From Adiantum capillus-veneris (lineage: Eukaryota; Streptophyta; Polypodiopsida; Polypodiales; Pteridaceae), in the NCBI GenBank assembly GCA_014529385.2, contig CM043953.1, positions 75,649,372 to 75,713,371 on the forward strand: a DNA stretch of 64,000 nucleotides. Reading direction: 5' to 3'. Of the stretch, positions 33,186 through 44,534 are shown one piece after another (the first letter of the stretch is position 1; every line of letters begins with the position of its first letter). The notes beneath the pieces are model-generated. The model ran no database searches, was not told the DNA's origin, and saw only the letters and a list, made by a program, of their open reading frames with translations. Position numbers and translations under genes: made by a program.

Positions 33186-34666
33186 TGAAACCGGCCCGTA
33201 GGGCGGTAGGCGTTGGCTTTCACCCGAAATTCTTTACTTTAAACACACACACAGAGCACTTTGCAAAGAGAACCTGCGACGGGAGTTAACACTTGAATAC
33301 ACACACGGCTCGGAAGCTAGAATGCTCCGAGCAGACGCCGACAACCTGAAGGCCCCAAAATTGGCGCCCCTTTCGGTATTTCTTTATTCTTTAGGAGGGT
33401 AAATTACAAGGTAAGGTCCTGGGAATCCTTCACGTGTATCCACCTAGATACCATTTGATTTGGCCAAATTTCGGCAGCATAACAGCCCCAAAACTTGCGC
33501 GAAACCAATTCCCCTGCTGGAACTCGCTTGCACTGTCGTATACCCTCTGATTCCTGTCCAAAAACAGTAAATTCAGCACGCTGTATTTACTGGTTTTTGC
33601 CCTGTTTTCAGCCCCAAACAGTCCCCTAACTGTCCTTTGCCAGTGGGGCACGATTCCCAATGATCCTGGCGTCCGTATGGCTGAAAAACAGTCAAATTAC
33701 AACGCATACACAGCGCTGATTTTGCACCTGTACGGTGAGGTTATGACCCTCACCAGTGCCTGCTTTGGAGCAGCAGTTAGCTACCCCTGTTCCTGCTCAA
33801 GGAGGCTCTTGCCTCAGCACAAAAGCATGAACCCACACAACTGTACATCAGTCAAATGAGTAGCCCTCTTGTGGGGCATCACATAACTGCACGTAGGGGA
33901 GAAAGAGAGCAGTATGTAGCGTGCGGGGCATCACTCCCGTCACCATACTGTACATAGAGGGCAAGGTAAGCATTCCATAGCTTCTGTACCTGTTGCAATC
34001 CGCCTGTGGCTGAAAATGGCGCCCCCTTTGATGATGTGCAGCTCGTTTTTGCCTCCCAGAGTGGCAGAATCGCTCACAAGCTGACACGTCGCCCAGTTTC
34101 CGAGTTTGGGCTTTCCCTGCTAAAAATATCTCAACTGGTGCGTCAGTTGACTTCGCGGCAGAGTTGTAAAGTGTTCCCCTAGTCATACCGAAGGTAATGA
34201 CGCGAACACATTTCGTGGCCCAAAATAGCAGTTCCCTAAATTTTAGGAGATGCTTCCGTTGGGCTCCCACTGGTCTTCTGACCATCTATCCTCATTGGGA
34301 CCGCATCCAAAAATGCAATGTGGCCCAACTGTCGGATACCTTTTGTTGGTAGTCCCACCTTGACTTTACGCCTTAATTGAGTTCACTTCCTAGTATCCAC
34401 CAACTTGCTAAGTGCGACGGGGGGACCTATATGATCTTGCTCTGAGCCTAGACATCCTCTTACCATACGAATTCCAGTGCCGACCACTTCCCGTCTGCGG
34501 GTGAATCTACCGTTCACATTGGCCATACAATGTCCGACCGTTTGCTACTTCAAAAAGAGGGTCTCAAAATAAATAAAATAAACCCCATTGGAAAGAAACC
34601 AACAACCAAGGTTAGCAGTTGCCACATCTCTGTGACATGGTTAATAACTGCCACGTCCTCGTGACA
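33186..34666 (-). mobile_element. Element G: 5' LTR (1481 bp)
   Basis: Near-identical to 26283-27763. Because the LTRs are copied from one template at insertion, the high identity means that G inserted recently, despite the stop and frameshift in pol. Confidence 0.95.
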
Positions 34667-34967
34667 ATTAACACTTGAATACACACACGGCTCGGAAGCT
34701 AGAATGCCCCGAGCAGACGCCGACAACCTGTAGGCCCCAAAATTGGCGCCCCTTTTGGTATTTCTTTATTCTTTAGGAGGGTAAATTACAAAGAAGAGTC
34801 CTGGGAATCCTTCACCTGTATCCAACTAGATACCATATGATTTGGCCAAATTTCGGCAACATAACAACCCCAAAACTTGCGCGAAACCAATTCCCTTGCT
34901 AGAACTCACTTCTATTGTGAATACCCTCTGATTCCTGCCCAAAAAGCAGTAAATTCAGCACGCTGTA
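34667..34967 (-). mobile_element. Element H: 5' LTR, second piece
   Basis: Continues the H LTR from attaacacttg to cacgctgta. Element K starts at 34968 and the LTR resumes at 37719. Confidence 0.85.
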
Positions 34968-35286
34968 TGTAAAGTGTGAGCTTTGTCCTAAGATGAGAGT
35001 CAAGGAGAGGAGAGTGGATTTATCCCACATACTGTGGAGCAAGGCTGTAGAGCTACTTAAAGCTCATTTCTTGAATCAATAAACAACAACTCATTTTGCA
35101 CTACATGCTTGTCTATGGTGAGCTTGTGCTAAGCTAAGTCAATACTCAAGATTGTGTTTATGAGTCCAAGCTAATCTATCTTGGAACCTAATTCACTTGA
35201 GTGATAACCTTGCTTACACACACTCACACACTTGCACCATGTTTCTCTTTCATCCACCATAGCTAGCACGATCCCAAATCCTAACA
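34968..35286 (+). mobile_element. Element K: 5' LTR (319 bp)
   Basis: TGTAAAGTGTGAGC…CCTAACA, the same length as the LTR at 37395-37713 and nearly the same sequence. A few bases downstream, 35289-35300, lies tggtatcagggc, an initiator-tRNA-Met-type primer-binding site. Confidence 0.95.
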
Positions 35287-37394
35287 TTTGGTATCAGGGC
35301 CATGGTGTGCTAGCTAGGATTTTCATTATGCATTAGTGTGTGTTAGTCATTAGCATCTCCATTAGCTCCGATTAGCACTTCTTAATCATCTCTTTTGAGT
35401 TCTTAATCTATCATCACCTCTCTCCTTCCACCTCTAATAATCATCACTTAGTAATCACTAGACTAATTAGTTGTGAGCAAGCTCATGGGTTTGATCCCTA
35501 TGAACCACTACTCTCACTAGTTAATCTTGGTGGTCAATTAAGCGATCTTTAGGTTAAACCTCTTCAATTGTGTATATTAAGTGTCATTTCCCCCTAATTT
35601 GCACTTGCAATTAATTTCTTTAGCTTCACCATTAAGCTTCATCACCCTCGTCGTCTCGAAGCTCTCCTCGCAAGCTCTCCATAGAGTCCCTAAACACTCA
35701 AATCCGAACTCGGGAGCCCCTTCATCTCTATGTCCAAATCTCTTTCTAAAGATAGGTGTGTGTGTGTGTGTAAACCTGCCAAGCCCGGCTTAAGAACCTG
35801 CTTTTCGGAGCTCTCCCACAAGCAAGGCTCGTGGGCTTGTTGGCCCAATTTAGATAGCCTATTATTGGCTTGAGGTTTCGGGATCAATTCCTTGCATATT
35901 GTGGGGGGAGAGTGGGCGGACCCGAAATTTGATTCAACTCCAACTTTTCGGAGAAGGTCGGGTCTGCTAGGGACCGTTTCTACCAAGCATCTTCCTCGTG
36001 CTCGTGGACGCCATTTAGCATCGCAAAACGGCTTTTGAGCTTGGCTGGTCCGTTGGGGAAGAGTCACATGCCCACGGCAACGCGCCTTTTTCTTCTTTTC
36101 GGCTCCCTGTAAAGCGGGCCATCCCGCAGCAATTGCCCGGCTTACTTTGCCTTGTTGGGCCCCCCCTTCCCACGCCCACCGAGGCCTGCCCGAACCTTGG
36201 ATTCCCGCGGCTGCCTCATATGCCAAACCCTCAAAGGCCACTAGCTTCTTAAGCCCCCTTTCCCACTAAGTGGCCCGTTGCCTCCAACCTCCAAAGACCC
36301 CTTTAAGGGCTTGCTCCCACGGAGTAGAAATCCCAAAAGAAGCCCAAAGGCTTCCAAGCTTTTTAAGCCCTTGCTCCCACAAGCATAATCAAGAAGGTGT
36401 CTCCATAACCTCCAACTCCCTCAAGGGGGCAGTCCAACAAAGCTGCAGCAAGGTTTTCAAGGCCTTCCAAAAGGCATTCAAAGGCGGATCTCATCGCACT
36501 TCAAAAGGCATTTCCAACCAATTTAAGGGAGGGTGAGACTTCAAAATTTTATCGAGCATCCAAAGGGGCCATTCTCACCGACCGCGGCATTACCAAGCAT
36601 CCAAAGGAGCATTACTTCATTGTGAAGAGGGGCTTCACCGATAGTGAAGAGGAGCTTCACATTTGAAGGGAAAAAATCGAAAGTACAAATTAAAATCTTG
36701 CAGCCAAGCACAACAAATTTCTTGCAATGTATGTAATTGTATTTGTCTACATGGATGACATTATGTGCTTTTGTGATGGGATAGACATTGGCATTGGAGA
36801 GTCTCCAAATTGAAGATTTTGTGACAAAGTGTATGAGAAACACCGCATGCTTGGGCTCTCGGAGTCTAACCAAGATGGAAGAGAGCATTAATTTTTGCAT
36901 AAACCTTTTCATAGGATATTTTAGCATATTGTTGCATGTCATTATGACGCATGGAATAAAGCCCGATTGTACCACAAAAAGTGGGACAGAAGTACTCGTT
37001 CGAGGGGAGGATACGAAGTCAGACCATGAAGCAGTTAGAAGCAACAACAGAAGCAACGAAGGCAAGAGACCTGACAGAGGATCAGCTCACATAGTAGAAG
37101 ACAAAAAGGACGAAGACGAAGGTAGTGTTTGGGAAGACCCATTTTGAAGATGCGGACTCTCTACTTGTAGGGGAGGACTTTTTCCTGTGTGGATACCAGC
37201 TTATCATTCTGTGTGGACATCACCATCCTTTGTGGATCTTTCTTGTGTGGATTTTACCATCCTGTGTGGATATCACTATCCTTTGTGGACTTTATTTTCC
37301 TGTGTGGATATCACCATCCTGTGTGGATTTTGTTAGCCTGTGTGGATCATGCATCTTCAGTATCTTGTCTTAGTCCAAACCTCAAGGGGAGGAT
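35287..37394 (+). mobile_element. Element K: internal region without recognisable gag or pol
   Basis: About 2.1 kb. It contains a GC-rich, ORF-like block at 35780-36540 with no protein similarity I can name. A short VFVYMDDIMCF stretch at about 36728-36760 may be a copia-type RT relic. An imperfect minisatellite (37170-37355) precedes a polypurine tract (37383-37394) against the 3' LTR. It looks like a non-autonomous LTR element that carried unrelated sequence. Confidence 0.75.
37170..37355. repeat. Minisatellite of about 20-bp units (tcctgtgtggatatcacca)
   Basis: About eight variants of a unit combining (c/t)tgtgtgga with tatcaccatc follow one another with varying spacers. The + strand translation repeats Leu-Cys-Gly / Cys-Val-Asp, but I see no sign that it is translated. 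Confidence 0.75.
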
Positions 37395-37713
37395 TGTAAA
37401 GTGTGAGCTTTGTCCTAAGGTGAGAGTCAAGGAGAGGAGACTGGATTTATCCCACATACTGTGGAGCAAGGCTATAGAGCTACTTAAAGCTCATTTCTTG
37501 AATCAATAAACAACAACTCATGTTGCACCACATGCTTGTCTATGGTGAGCTTGTGCGAATCTAAGTCAATACTCAAGATTGTGTTTATGAGTCCAAGCTA
37601 ATCTATCTTGGAACCTAATTCACTTGAGTGATAACCTTGCTTACACACACTCACACACTTGCACCATGTTTCTCTTTCATCCACCATAGCTAGCACGATC
37701 CCAAATCCTAACA
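37395..37713 (+). mobile_element. Element K: 3' LTR (319 bp)
   Basis: Flanked on the right by ttgta (37714-37718); the left flank is ctgta (34963-34967). This is a 5-bp target-site duplication with one later substitution. Confidence 0.95.
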
Positions 37714-37718
37714 TTGTA

Positions 37719-39025
37719 TTTACTGGTTTTTGCCCTGTTTTCAGTCCCAAACAGTCCCCAAGCTGTCCTGTGCCAGTGGGGCACGATTCCCAAGGGTTCT
37801 AGCGTCCATATGGCTGAAAAATATTCAATTTTCTGCGCATACACAGTGCTGAATTTTCACCTGTACGGTGAGGTTATGACCCTCACCGATGCTTGCTTTA
37901 GAGTAGCAGCTAGCTACCCCTGTTCCTGCGCAAGGAGGCTCTTGCCTCAGCACAAAAGCATGAATCCACATAACTGTACATTGTTCAAATGAAAAGCCCA
38001 CTAGTAGGGCATAACATACTGCTCATAGGGGAGAGAGAGAGCAGTGCGTAGCGTGCAGGGCATCACTCTTGGCATCGTACTGTACATAAGAGGGAAAGAA
38101 AGCACTCCATAGCTCTTAACCTGTGACCAGTTTCTCAATGAAGTATCCCCCCCAGCATAAATCGAGTGCCCCCTCTTCTGCCCTTGACCTGTAATGCATC
38201 TGTGAACAAATAGATGCAAAAGGGGAAGATTTCCATGGCTGCCAAAACCTGCGTATCGTTGAAAACGCAACAAAACAGCCTTGTAAACACGCATCTGATG
38301 CCTTTCAATGCTGAAAATGAGCTCCTTGGTCCCAGATAAAGTCATGGGAAGCTAAAACATGGAGAGAAATGGCTGAAAATCACAGTTATCAGCCTCCAAA
38401 ACTGCTCCAAAAAGTCAATTACGAGTTCTGTTTTCCCAAACTCGGTAAATTGACCAAAAAGTGCCAGTTGGCACTCATACATGCAATTTTCCCGCGTTGG
38501 GCTTCCTGCTTAAAAATCTCTCAACTGGTGCATCAGTTGACCTTGTAGCAGAGTAATAAAATGTTTCCCTTGTCATTCCGAAGGTAATGATACGAACACA
38601 TTTTATGGCCCAAAATAGCAGTTCCCTAATTTTTAGGAGATGCTTTCGTTGGGCTCCCATTGGTCATCTGACCATCTATCCTCATTGGGACCGTATCCAA
38701 AAGTGCAATGTGGCCCAACTGTCGGATACTTTCTGTTGGTGATCCCACCTTGACTTTATGCCTTTATTGAGTTCACTTCCTAGTATCCACCAACTTGCTA
38801 AGTGCGACGGGGGGACCTACATGATCTTGAACTGAGCCTAGACATCCTTTTACTTTACGAGTTCCAGTGCCGACCAACTTTCCGTCTGTGGGTGAAACTA
38901 CCGTTCACATTGGCCATACAATGTCCGACCATTTGCAACTTCAAAAAGAGGGTCTCAAAAATTAAACAAAATACATTGGAAAGAAACCAACAACGAAGGT
39001 TAGCAGTTGCTACGTCCTCGTGACA
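37719..39025 (-). mobile_element. Element H: 5' LTR, third piece
   Basis: Continues the H LTR and ends CCTCGTGACA. It is followed by tttcc (39026-39030), the same five bases as before the left end of H at 23608-23612. Confidence 0.9.
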
Positions 39026-39030
39026 TTTCC

Positions 39031-39690
39031 CCCTTGCTCCCACTTTTTCTTTTGCCCAGTCTCCAAGCTCTTGAGTGCATCGGCTCATGAACTCCTATCA
39101 AAGCCATGAGTTCTTTTACCTCTTCGTCTACATTACCTTTGTCTTTTAGGCCGCAAATTCTCACATGTAGAGAGCGTACACTCTTCTTTGCTCCTCTTCT
39201 AGTGTCAAGTTGATAATAGTGGGTGTGTGTGTTGTTTCCCTACTTTTCTCTTTCTTGGCAACCTCAATCCATTTCTCAACCTCATCTGATTTCTGTTGAG
39301 TCTTTGTGATAACGTCCACCCAAGAGGTCATCATTTCTTTATGCTGCTCTTCCCCCTCTTTGATGGCTCGCACTTGCTCTTTGATTGTGTCGAGTTCTTC
39401 TATTACTGAGGGTTGCAATTCTCCCTCTTCAAGCGTGTTTCGTGATCGTGCCTCCGCGAGCTCCTTTCTGAGTGACGCAATCTCTTCGTCTTGGGCCGTC
39501 ACACGATCTCCCATTGCAATGATCTTGCTTTCTTGGGCCAAAACGCGAACTTAGAGTAGTTTTATTGTACCTAATAGGTGGCGGTTGATCTTGTTAATGG
39601 TCTCGACCGTTTCTTCTTTGCACTTTTGGACTGCATCTTGTAAGGGGTCGGGCTTGTCATTCTACTTCCTCATGGTTGGTCGTTGCTAAA
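39031..39690 (-). pseudogene. LINE L1: ORF1 N-terminal part (coiled coil)
   Basis: On the - strand this continues the LINE that stops at 23612. 39161-39541 encodes MAQESKIIAMGDRVTAQDEE, then LRKELAEARSR and a charged helix-rich stretch, probably a coiled coil, as in LINE ORF1 trimers. It then runs to the WSKG codons next to the H insertion site. Stops are present. The 5' end of the LINE is not sharply defined. Confidence 0.7.
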
Positions 39691-40058
39691 CAAACAAGAC
39701 GAAATTTGCAGCGGAAAGGAGACCTATACGGACCCGGGCTTTCACATTATGTATACATGTTCCCACATTAAGCGTACATGGTGTATTCAATTTCTGCAAT
39801 TTTCTAAAATCCTGCAATTTCTGAATTTTGTTGTTTCTGAAATTTGTTATTTTTTGAAAATCTGCAGTATTTGAAAGTCTGCTTCTGTGCAGAAAATCTG
39901 ACTGCTTGCTGTATTTAAAAATCTAGAAGAAGGTTGAGCGAGTCTCCACGTTTCTGAACGGGCAAGAATGTGGGAGGGGGCGATGGTGTTGGATGCTTCG
40001 AGTGACTTCACTTGACTGGCTTTGAAGAGGAGAGCTGCTGCTTCTGCTGAGCTGAGCT

Positions 40059-40061
<3 letters not shown>
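39691..40061. other. Between the two LINE copies; possible L1 5' UTR
   Basis: No gene is seen. Words such as tttctgcaattt recur at 39795-39900. It may be the untranslated leader of L1 or original intron. Confidence 0.35.

Positions 40062-40137
<76 letters not shown>
40062..40137. repeat. (GA)n tract at the 3' end of LINE L2
   Basis: About 38 GA units. The next bases, taatgttatattaaacgtc, match the 3' end of L1 next to its own (GA)n tract. Confidence 0.9.
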
Positions 40138-40140
<3 letters not shown>

Positions 40141-41984
40141 TGTTATATTAAACGTCTTCAAAAGGCCAAATGACCTATGACACCAAACTAATACAATCTT
40201 TGTGGATCTAATCGAATGTCTGGTTACAAAAATAAAATAAAATAAAATGAAGTAGAGTGAAAGACTAAACTTAAAGACTAAGATCGTCAAACTGAAATCA
40301 TCATCATCATCCATGCTCGAGGATGCCCGGCATTGGGTGTTGTCCGAGAAAGTATTGCATTGGTCGTTGAAGAGCTTTGTCAATGTCCGCCTCTGTAAGT
40401 AGTCGTACTGTTGTCTCCCCTGTCGTGCTAGAATAGTCCCGATTCTCTGATGGAGCCTCCGTCGATGTCGTGGTCGCCCCCGTAGAGTGGGCGTCTAACT
40501 CTCCCGAGCTCAATGGCTCTGTCTACTAATATACCTCTCGTAGAAGTGGGCTCTGAAGTCTGCTGTGAAGCATGCTCATCTGGCTGCTGAGTCCTTGCTC
40601 TAAAGAAGTCAGTGATATCTCTCTGTGAATGTCTCCCATTGCTTGGTCTTCTCAAAGGGACTCTCCCTGTGTCTGTGCAGCTCTAGCAAAAACAATGAGG
40701 CATCTCTGATCTTGATATCTCTTGACTCTAGCCAACGGTCCAAAGTCCTCTTTGAATAGCCAGTGGCGGCCTCGTATCTCATAGTATACCGAACAATGAC
40801 GAATGTGATTTAACTCTGTCTTTGGCTCTATATGACACAACTGGCATATCTTGGCTTCTGCTGGTACTCTCCTAAATCTGCCAGTCTCAGTCTCAATCTC
40901 TAGCTGATGGGATGATGTGCGCATCTGACCAATAGCACATCGTATCCTATAGGATAAATGAGTGTCCATATAGGCCGGTCTAATCACATATCCATCTTCT
41001 GTTAGTTGGAGGAGATGCTCTCTATAGAAAGCCATCTTCGTGTCTAGCTCTTGTACCGGCTGTATCCATGTGCTTATGGTATCTAGTTGAATCTGACGTA
41101 TAAGTCTAGTGATCTCTGTCCGTGTGAGAGAAAGGGAAGGTGCATCCAAGGAGTACTGGAATGGAGGTAGTCTATCCATGCTGAAGCCATGTGACTAAAA
41201 CCATGATGTCATCTGCCCATACCAACATGCTGTGTCCCCTTGTAGCACTAGCTGTCGAGATCACTCAAGGGCTAGCCGGGCATATTTGTATGCATGAAGA
41301 AAACTGATCTAGTAAGGGCCTCAACTACGAGGGGGGGGGGCAGCTAGCTCAGCTCGAACAATCTCATGTGGCGAGATCATAGAGACTAGAGGCCTCTCCA
41401 TACATCTCCATCCATCAGTGCTACAAGATCTGCCCTGGTGGTCCACTGAGGGCCCCCAAATCTGAACCCCATAGAGCATAGCTGAAGCCTGAAGCCACTT
41501 GAATGTCAAAAAGCCACAGCTTTGTTCAAGGTTCTTGAAACTGAAGCTACTGCTCTTCTCAATGAAAACGTCGGTCCATTGAAGACTACCCCAAAATAGG
41601 TGTATGCATATGTATACTCCACCGTCTCTTGGCCATATGTAAAAGTGGGTGCTGACCTCCTGACCCATTGTGGTGTGGTGTTAAACACCATGACCTTGGT
41701 TTTCTCAAGGTTAACAGACAATCCACTATGGTGGGCAAATGTGGACAAAGCATCTAAATTACGTTGCATCCCCTCCGAGGAGTCGGAAATCAACACAATA
41801 TCATCAGCATATAACAATAGTGGGATCCATGTCCCTGCCAACTATGCTCCTCTATCACCATCCCTCTCAATGTATTCAGGAGCCTCATCCACATACATGC
41901 CAAATAGTGTAGGAGATGGCGGGCAACCCTGTTTCACCCCAATGGTGGATTGAACCAAATCAAAAATTCCCTCTGGAGTGCGTA
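40138..41984 (-). pseudogene. LINE L2: RT second half and C-terminal region
   Basis: 41506-41841 has AGTWIPLLLYADDIVLISDS (intact YADD). 40652-41179 ends with a CX2C…H…C zinc knuckle (CQLCHIEPK…HIRHC), the LINE C-terminal CCHC motif that is deleted in L1. Further pieces reach the conserved 3' end. The RT continues across the inserted element M at 44612. Confidence 0.85.
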
Positions 41985-41989
41985 CATGC
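41985..41989. repeat. Target-site duplication of element M (left), catgc
   Basis: Repeated exactly at 44607-44611. Confidence 0.95.
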
Positions 41990-42548
41990 TGTCACAAATT
42001 GCTGACATGTCGACCCATTGAAGAACGGAGCAACTGTACGGATCTTCGCAATCTGCATTGATCTGATGATGTGGCAACTGTACTGAAAACCAGAATTTTG
42101 CGTTGACATGATGATGTGGCAGACTGTACGGATTTTCGCGTTTTGCGATGACTGTTGACGTGGCAATTGTACGGATCTTCGTGATTTACGTTGGCAGCTT
42201 TTGGGCATCGCTTTTGGACCAGATGCTTTTGGGTTTGAAGGCTTTTTATGTAAAACTGCTTTTGGGGCCTAGGGCCTTTAAATATGAGGCCATGGCCTCA
42301 TTCTTTGGCATGCTTCCTAGAGAGGGTGCAGAGTTTGGAGTATTGGCTTGTACTGAGTTGATGCAATATAAAGAAATATCGAAAGGGGCGCTAAGGTTTG
42401 GGGCCAATATTCTCTAGGGTGGAATTCCCCCACTCCGTGTCGCGTGTCATCTCTCTCTCTCTCTCTCTCTAAGTTCAGTTGTTATTGAAGTGCTAAAAGT
42501 CTGTTCATTCTACTCTTTTCTATTGGCTCGTGGTGCTTTCTTGTGATA
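41990..42548 (+). mobile_element. Element M: 5' LTR (559 bp)
   Basis: It starts TGTCACAAATTGCTGACATG. Four spaced repeats of a ~45-bp unit (gtggcaactgtacggat…tgcgttgac) occupy 42035-42180, and most carry a gatgacgtggca-like word. A tttaaata TATA-like box lies at about 42287-42294 and a (TC)n tract at 42451-42471. The same arrangement is found in the LTR of element N. Confidence 0.95.
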
Positions 42549-42549
42549 C

Positions 42550-42561
42550 TGGTATCAAAGC
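42550..42561 (+). other. Element M primer-binding site (initiator tRNA-Met)
   Basis: tggtatcaaagc lies one base after the 5' LTR, the same primer type as elements A and K. Confidence 0.9.
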
Positions 42562-44045
42562 ATCAAGCGTGTGCTTTCCTGAAAGCATACTGGTCCTACA
42601 AAAGAGCAGACAGAGCAAGCTATTGGAATTTTATGTGAAGTGTCTTCGGGTCCTGACCCCGGACTTATTAGCCACTCCCACCCTTACTTCATCGCGCATC
42701 GGGCGCGCTCCCGTCTTCACTGCTCATGTCTTACAGGGCATAAGCCAAAAAGATCACTCGCAAGAGAAGGATCCAAGATTTGTTTCGAGTCACTGTTTTT
42801 CTCAAAAGCAATGCCGTGCAGATGTTGAAGTCTATAGCTACCAAGCCGCACACTCCAAGGACTTGGCAAGCTTTCAAGAAAATTTTGCCCGAAGTTATAT
42901 GGTTTCTGACATCTTCCTTTGGAATGCAACTTCTGGTTGAGTCTAGTATTTTGAAATGCTTGCCATGGAAACCCTAGCAGATTATAACTTGAAATTTCTA
43001 GACATCTCTCAGCAAGTGTCTCTTGTTGATAACTTCGGAGGTCCCATGTGACTGCTATGTCTTGGGACTACCATCATCGCCACAGGAACATTGTTTGTCC
43101 AAGAGCTTATGGACCATGGTGCGGTCAGCTACGACCTTATGGAAGGAACCTAACCGTAATTTTTTTTGGGTAAGTTTCAGGATGGAAAGTCAGTCAACTT
43201 TTCGAGCTCGGCTGATATCGAGATTGCTTTTCAAGTTTGAAATCTGTTTAAGAATTTGTTTGGTGATCTTGTTTGAAATTTGTTTGAAATGGATGGTATA
43301 TGTTGTCTTGGTGCTGATTTGAATTGTTTTACTTTGGTTTTAATACCGGTTTCAATGATTGTTGATTTTACATTCAGGTGGAGTAGTGAGAAATGCTGTT
43401 TTGGTATTGTTTGAACCTCGGAACGACATAGACGGGATGTTTGCGGAGCGTTTCGTTGTACGCTAGAAAAGCTCCGAACGACATAGACGGAATGTCTGGG
43501 GAGCGTTTGGTTGTACTCTTGAACCTCCAAGCGACGCAGGCTGCGGTCTGGGGAGCGTTTGGTTGTACAGTTCTTTGAGCTCATGGCCCGGACCTTTTTA
43601 GGTTATTTGCGGGGGGAGTGACAAATAGTGGTTGAGTAGCTTCATACCACAGACCGTTTGTCTCAGGGGAGTGCTCAGTGGCGCTATTTGTTGTGTCTGT
43701 AACATGCATATGTGAGCATTTGTGTTGCATTGTGATGTGCCAACTAGTGAATATTCCTAACTGGATGAGATTGCGTGGGTATGTAATTTTAGTGCATCAA
43801 GACATCCGTGGAAGATCAGTGCGGTTTGGGTGTGATGGCTAATTTTACTACGCCGGAATATCAAGAGTTCTGATCTGGACAAAAGGAGAAGCCAACTCTT
43901 GATTTAAAGAGTAGAAAGGAGAAGCCAACTCCTTAAGAAAAAAAAAGAGCAAGCTGATTGTCCCTTGGAAATTTTTGAGCTAACTTGAGTTGTTTTGTAG
44001 ATATGCTGTAATTGGGGACGATTACTCTCTTTCACGAAGGGGGGA
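42562..44045 (+). mobile_element. Element M: short internal region, non-autonomous
   Basis: About 1.5 kb without RT, RNase H or integrase. Pieces such as TWQAFKKILPEV (about 42860) and METLADYNLKFLDISQQVSL (about 42968-43030) resemble parts of a gypsy Gag (W..FK…; Y…F..LS) but are out of frame with each other. A three-unit minisatellite follows at 43412-43574. The polypurine tract gaagggggga is at 44036-44045. Confidence 0.75.
43412..43574. repeat. Three tandem units of about 52-55 bp in element M
   Basis: Each unit contains (a/g)cgac…gac…ggagcgttt.gttgtac. The unit starts are near 43422, 43477 and 43529. Confidence 0.85.
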
Positions 44046-44497
44046 TGTCACAAACTGCTGACGTGTCGACCCACTGAAGAACGGAGCAACTGTACGAATC
44101 TCCGCAATCTGCGGTGGTTTGATGACGTGGCAACTGTACGGAAAACCCGGATTTTGCGTTGACATGATGACGTGGCAGATTGTACTTTTCCGTGTTTTGC
44201 ATTGATTTCTACGTGGTAGTTGTACGGATTTCCGTGATTTACGTTGGCTTTTGGGCATCGCTTTTGGACCAGATGCTTTTAAGTTTGAAGGCTTTTCATG
44301 TAAAATTATTTTTGGGGCCTAGGGCCTTTAAATATGAGGCCATGGGCTCATTCTCTGGCATGCTTCTTGGAGAAGGTGCAGAGTCCGGAGTACCGGCTTG
44401 TACTGAGTTGATGCAATATAAAGAAATACCGAAAGGGGCGCCAAGGTTTGGAGCCAATACTCTCTGGGTGGAACTTCGCCACTCTGTGTCGCGTGTC

Positions 44498-44534
<37 letters not shown>

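Noticed and set aside
36541..37065. 174-residue - strand ORF in element K
   Set aside because: No domain, antisense to the element, and no conservation evidence.
37170..37355. Regularly spaced repeats considered as a CRISPR-like array
   Set aside because: Units are degenerate and abutting with variable spacers inside an LTR element of a plant genome; they fit a minisatellite.
38001..38345. Recurring ORFs in the G/H LTRs (also 24363, 26945, 33848)
   Set aside because: They recur because the LTRs are repeated; the frame is short, lacks domains and is disrupted in H.
39691..40061. Target-site duplications for LINEs L1 and L2
   Set aside because: Flanks of the (GA)n tails and the 5' ends were compared by eye and no convincing direct repeat was found.
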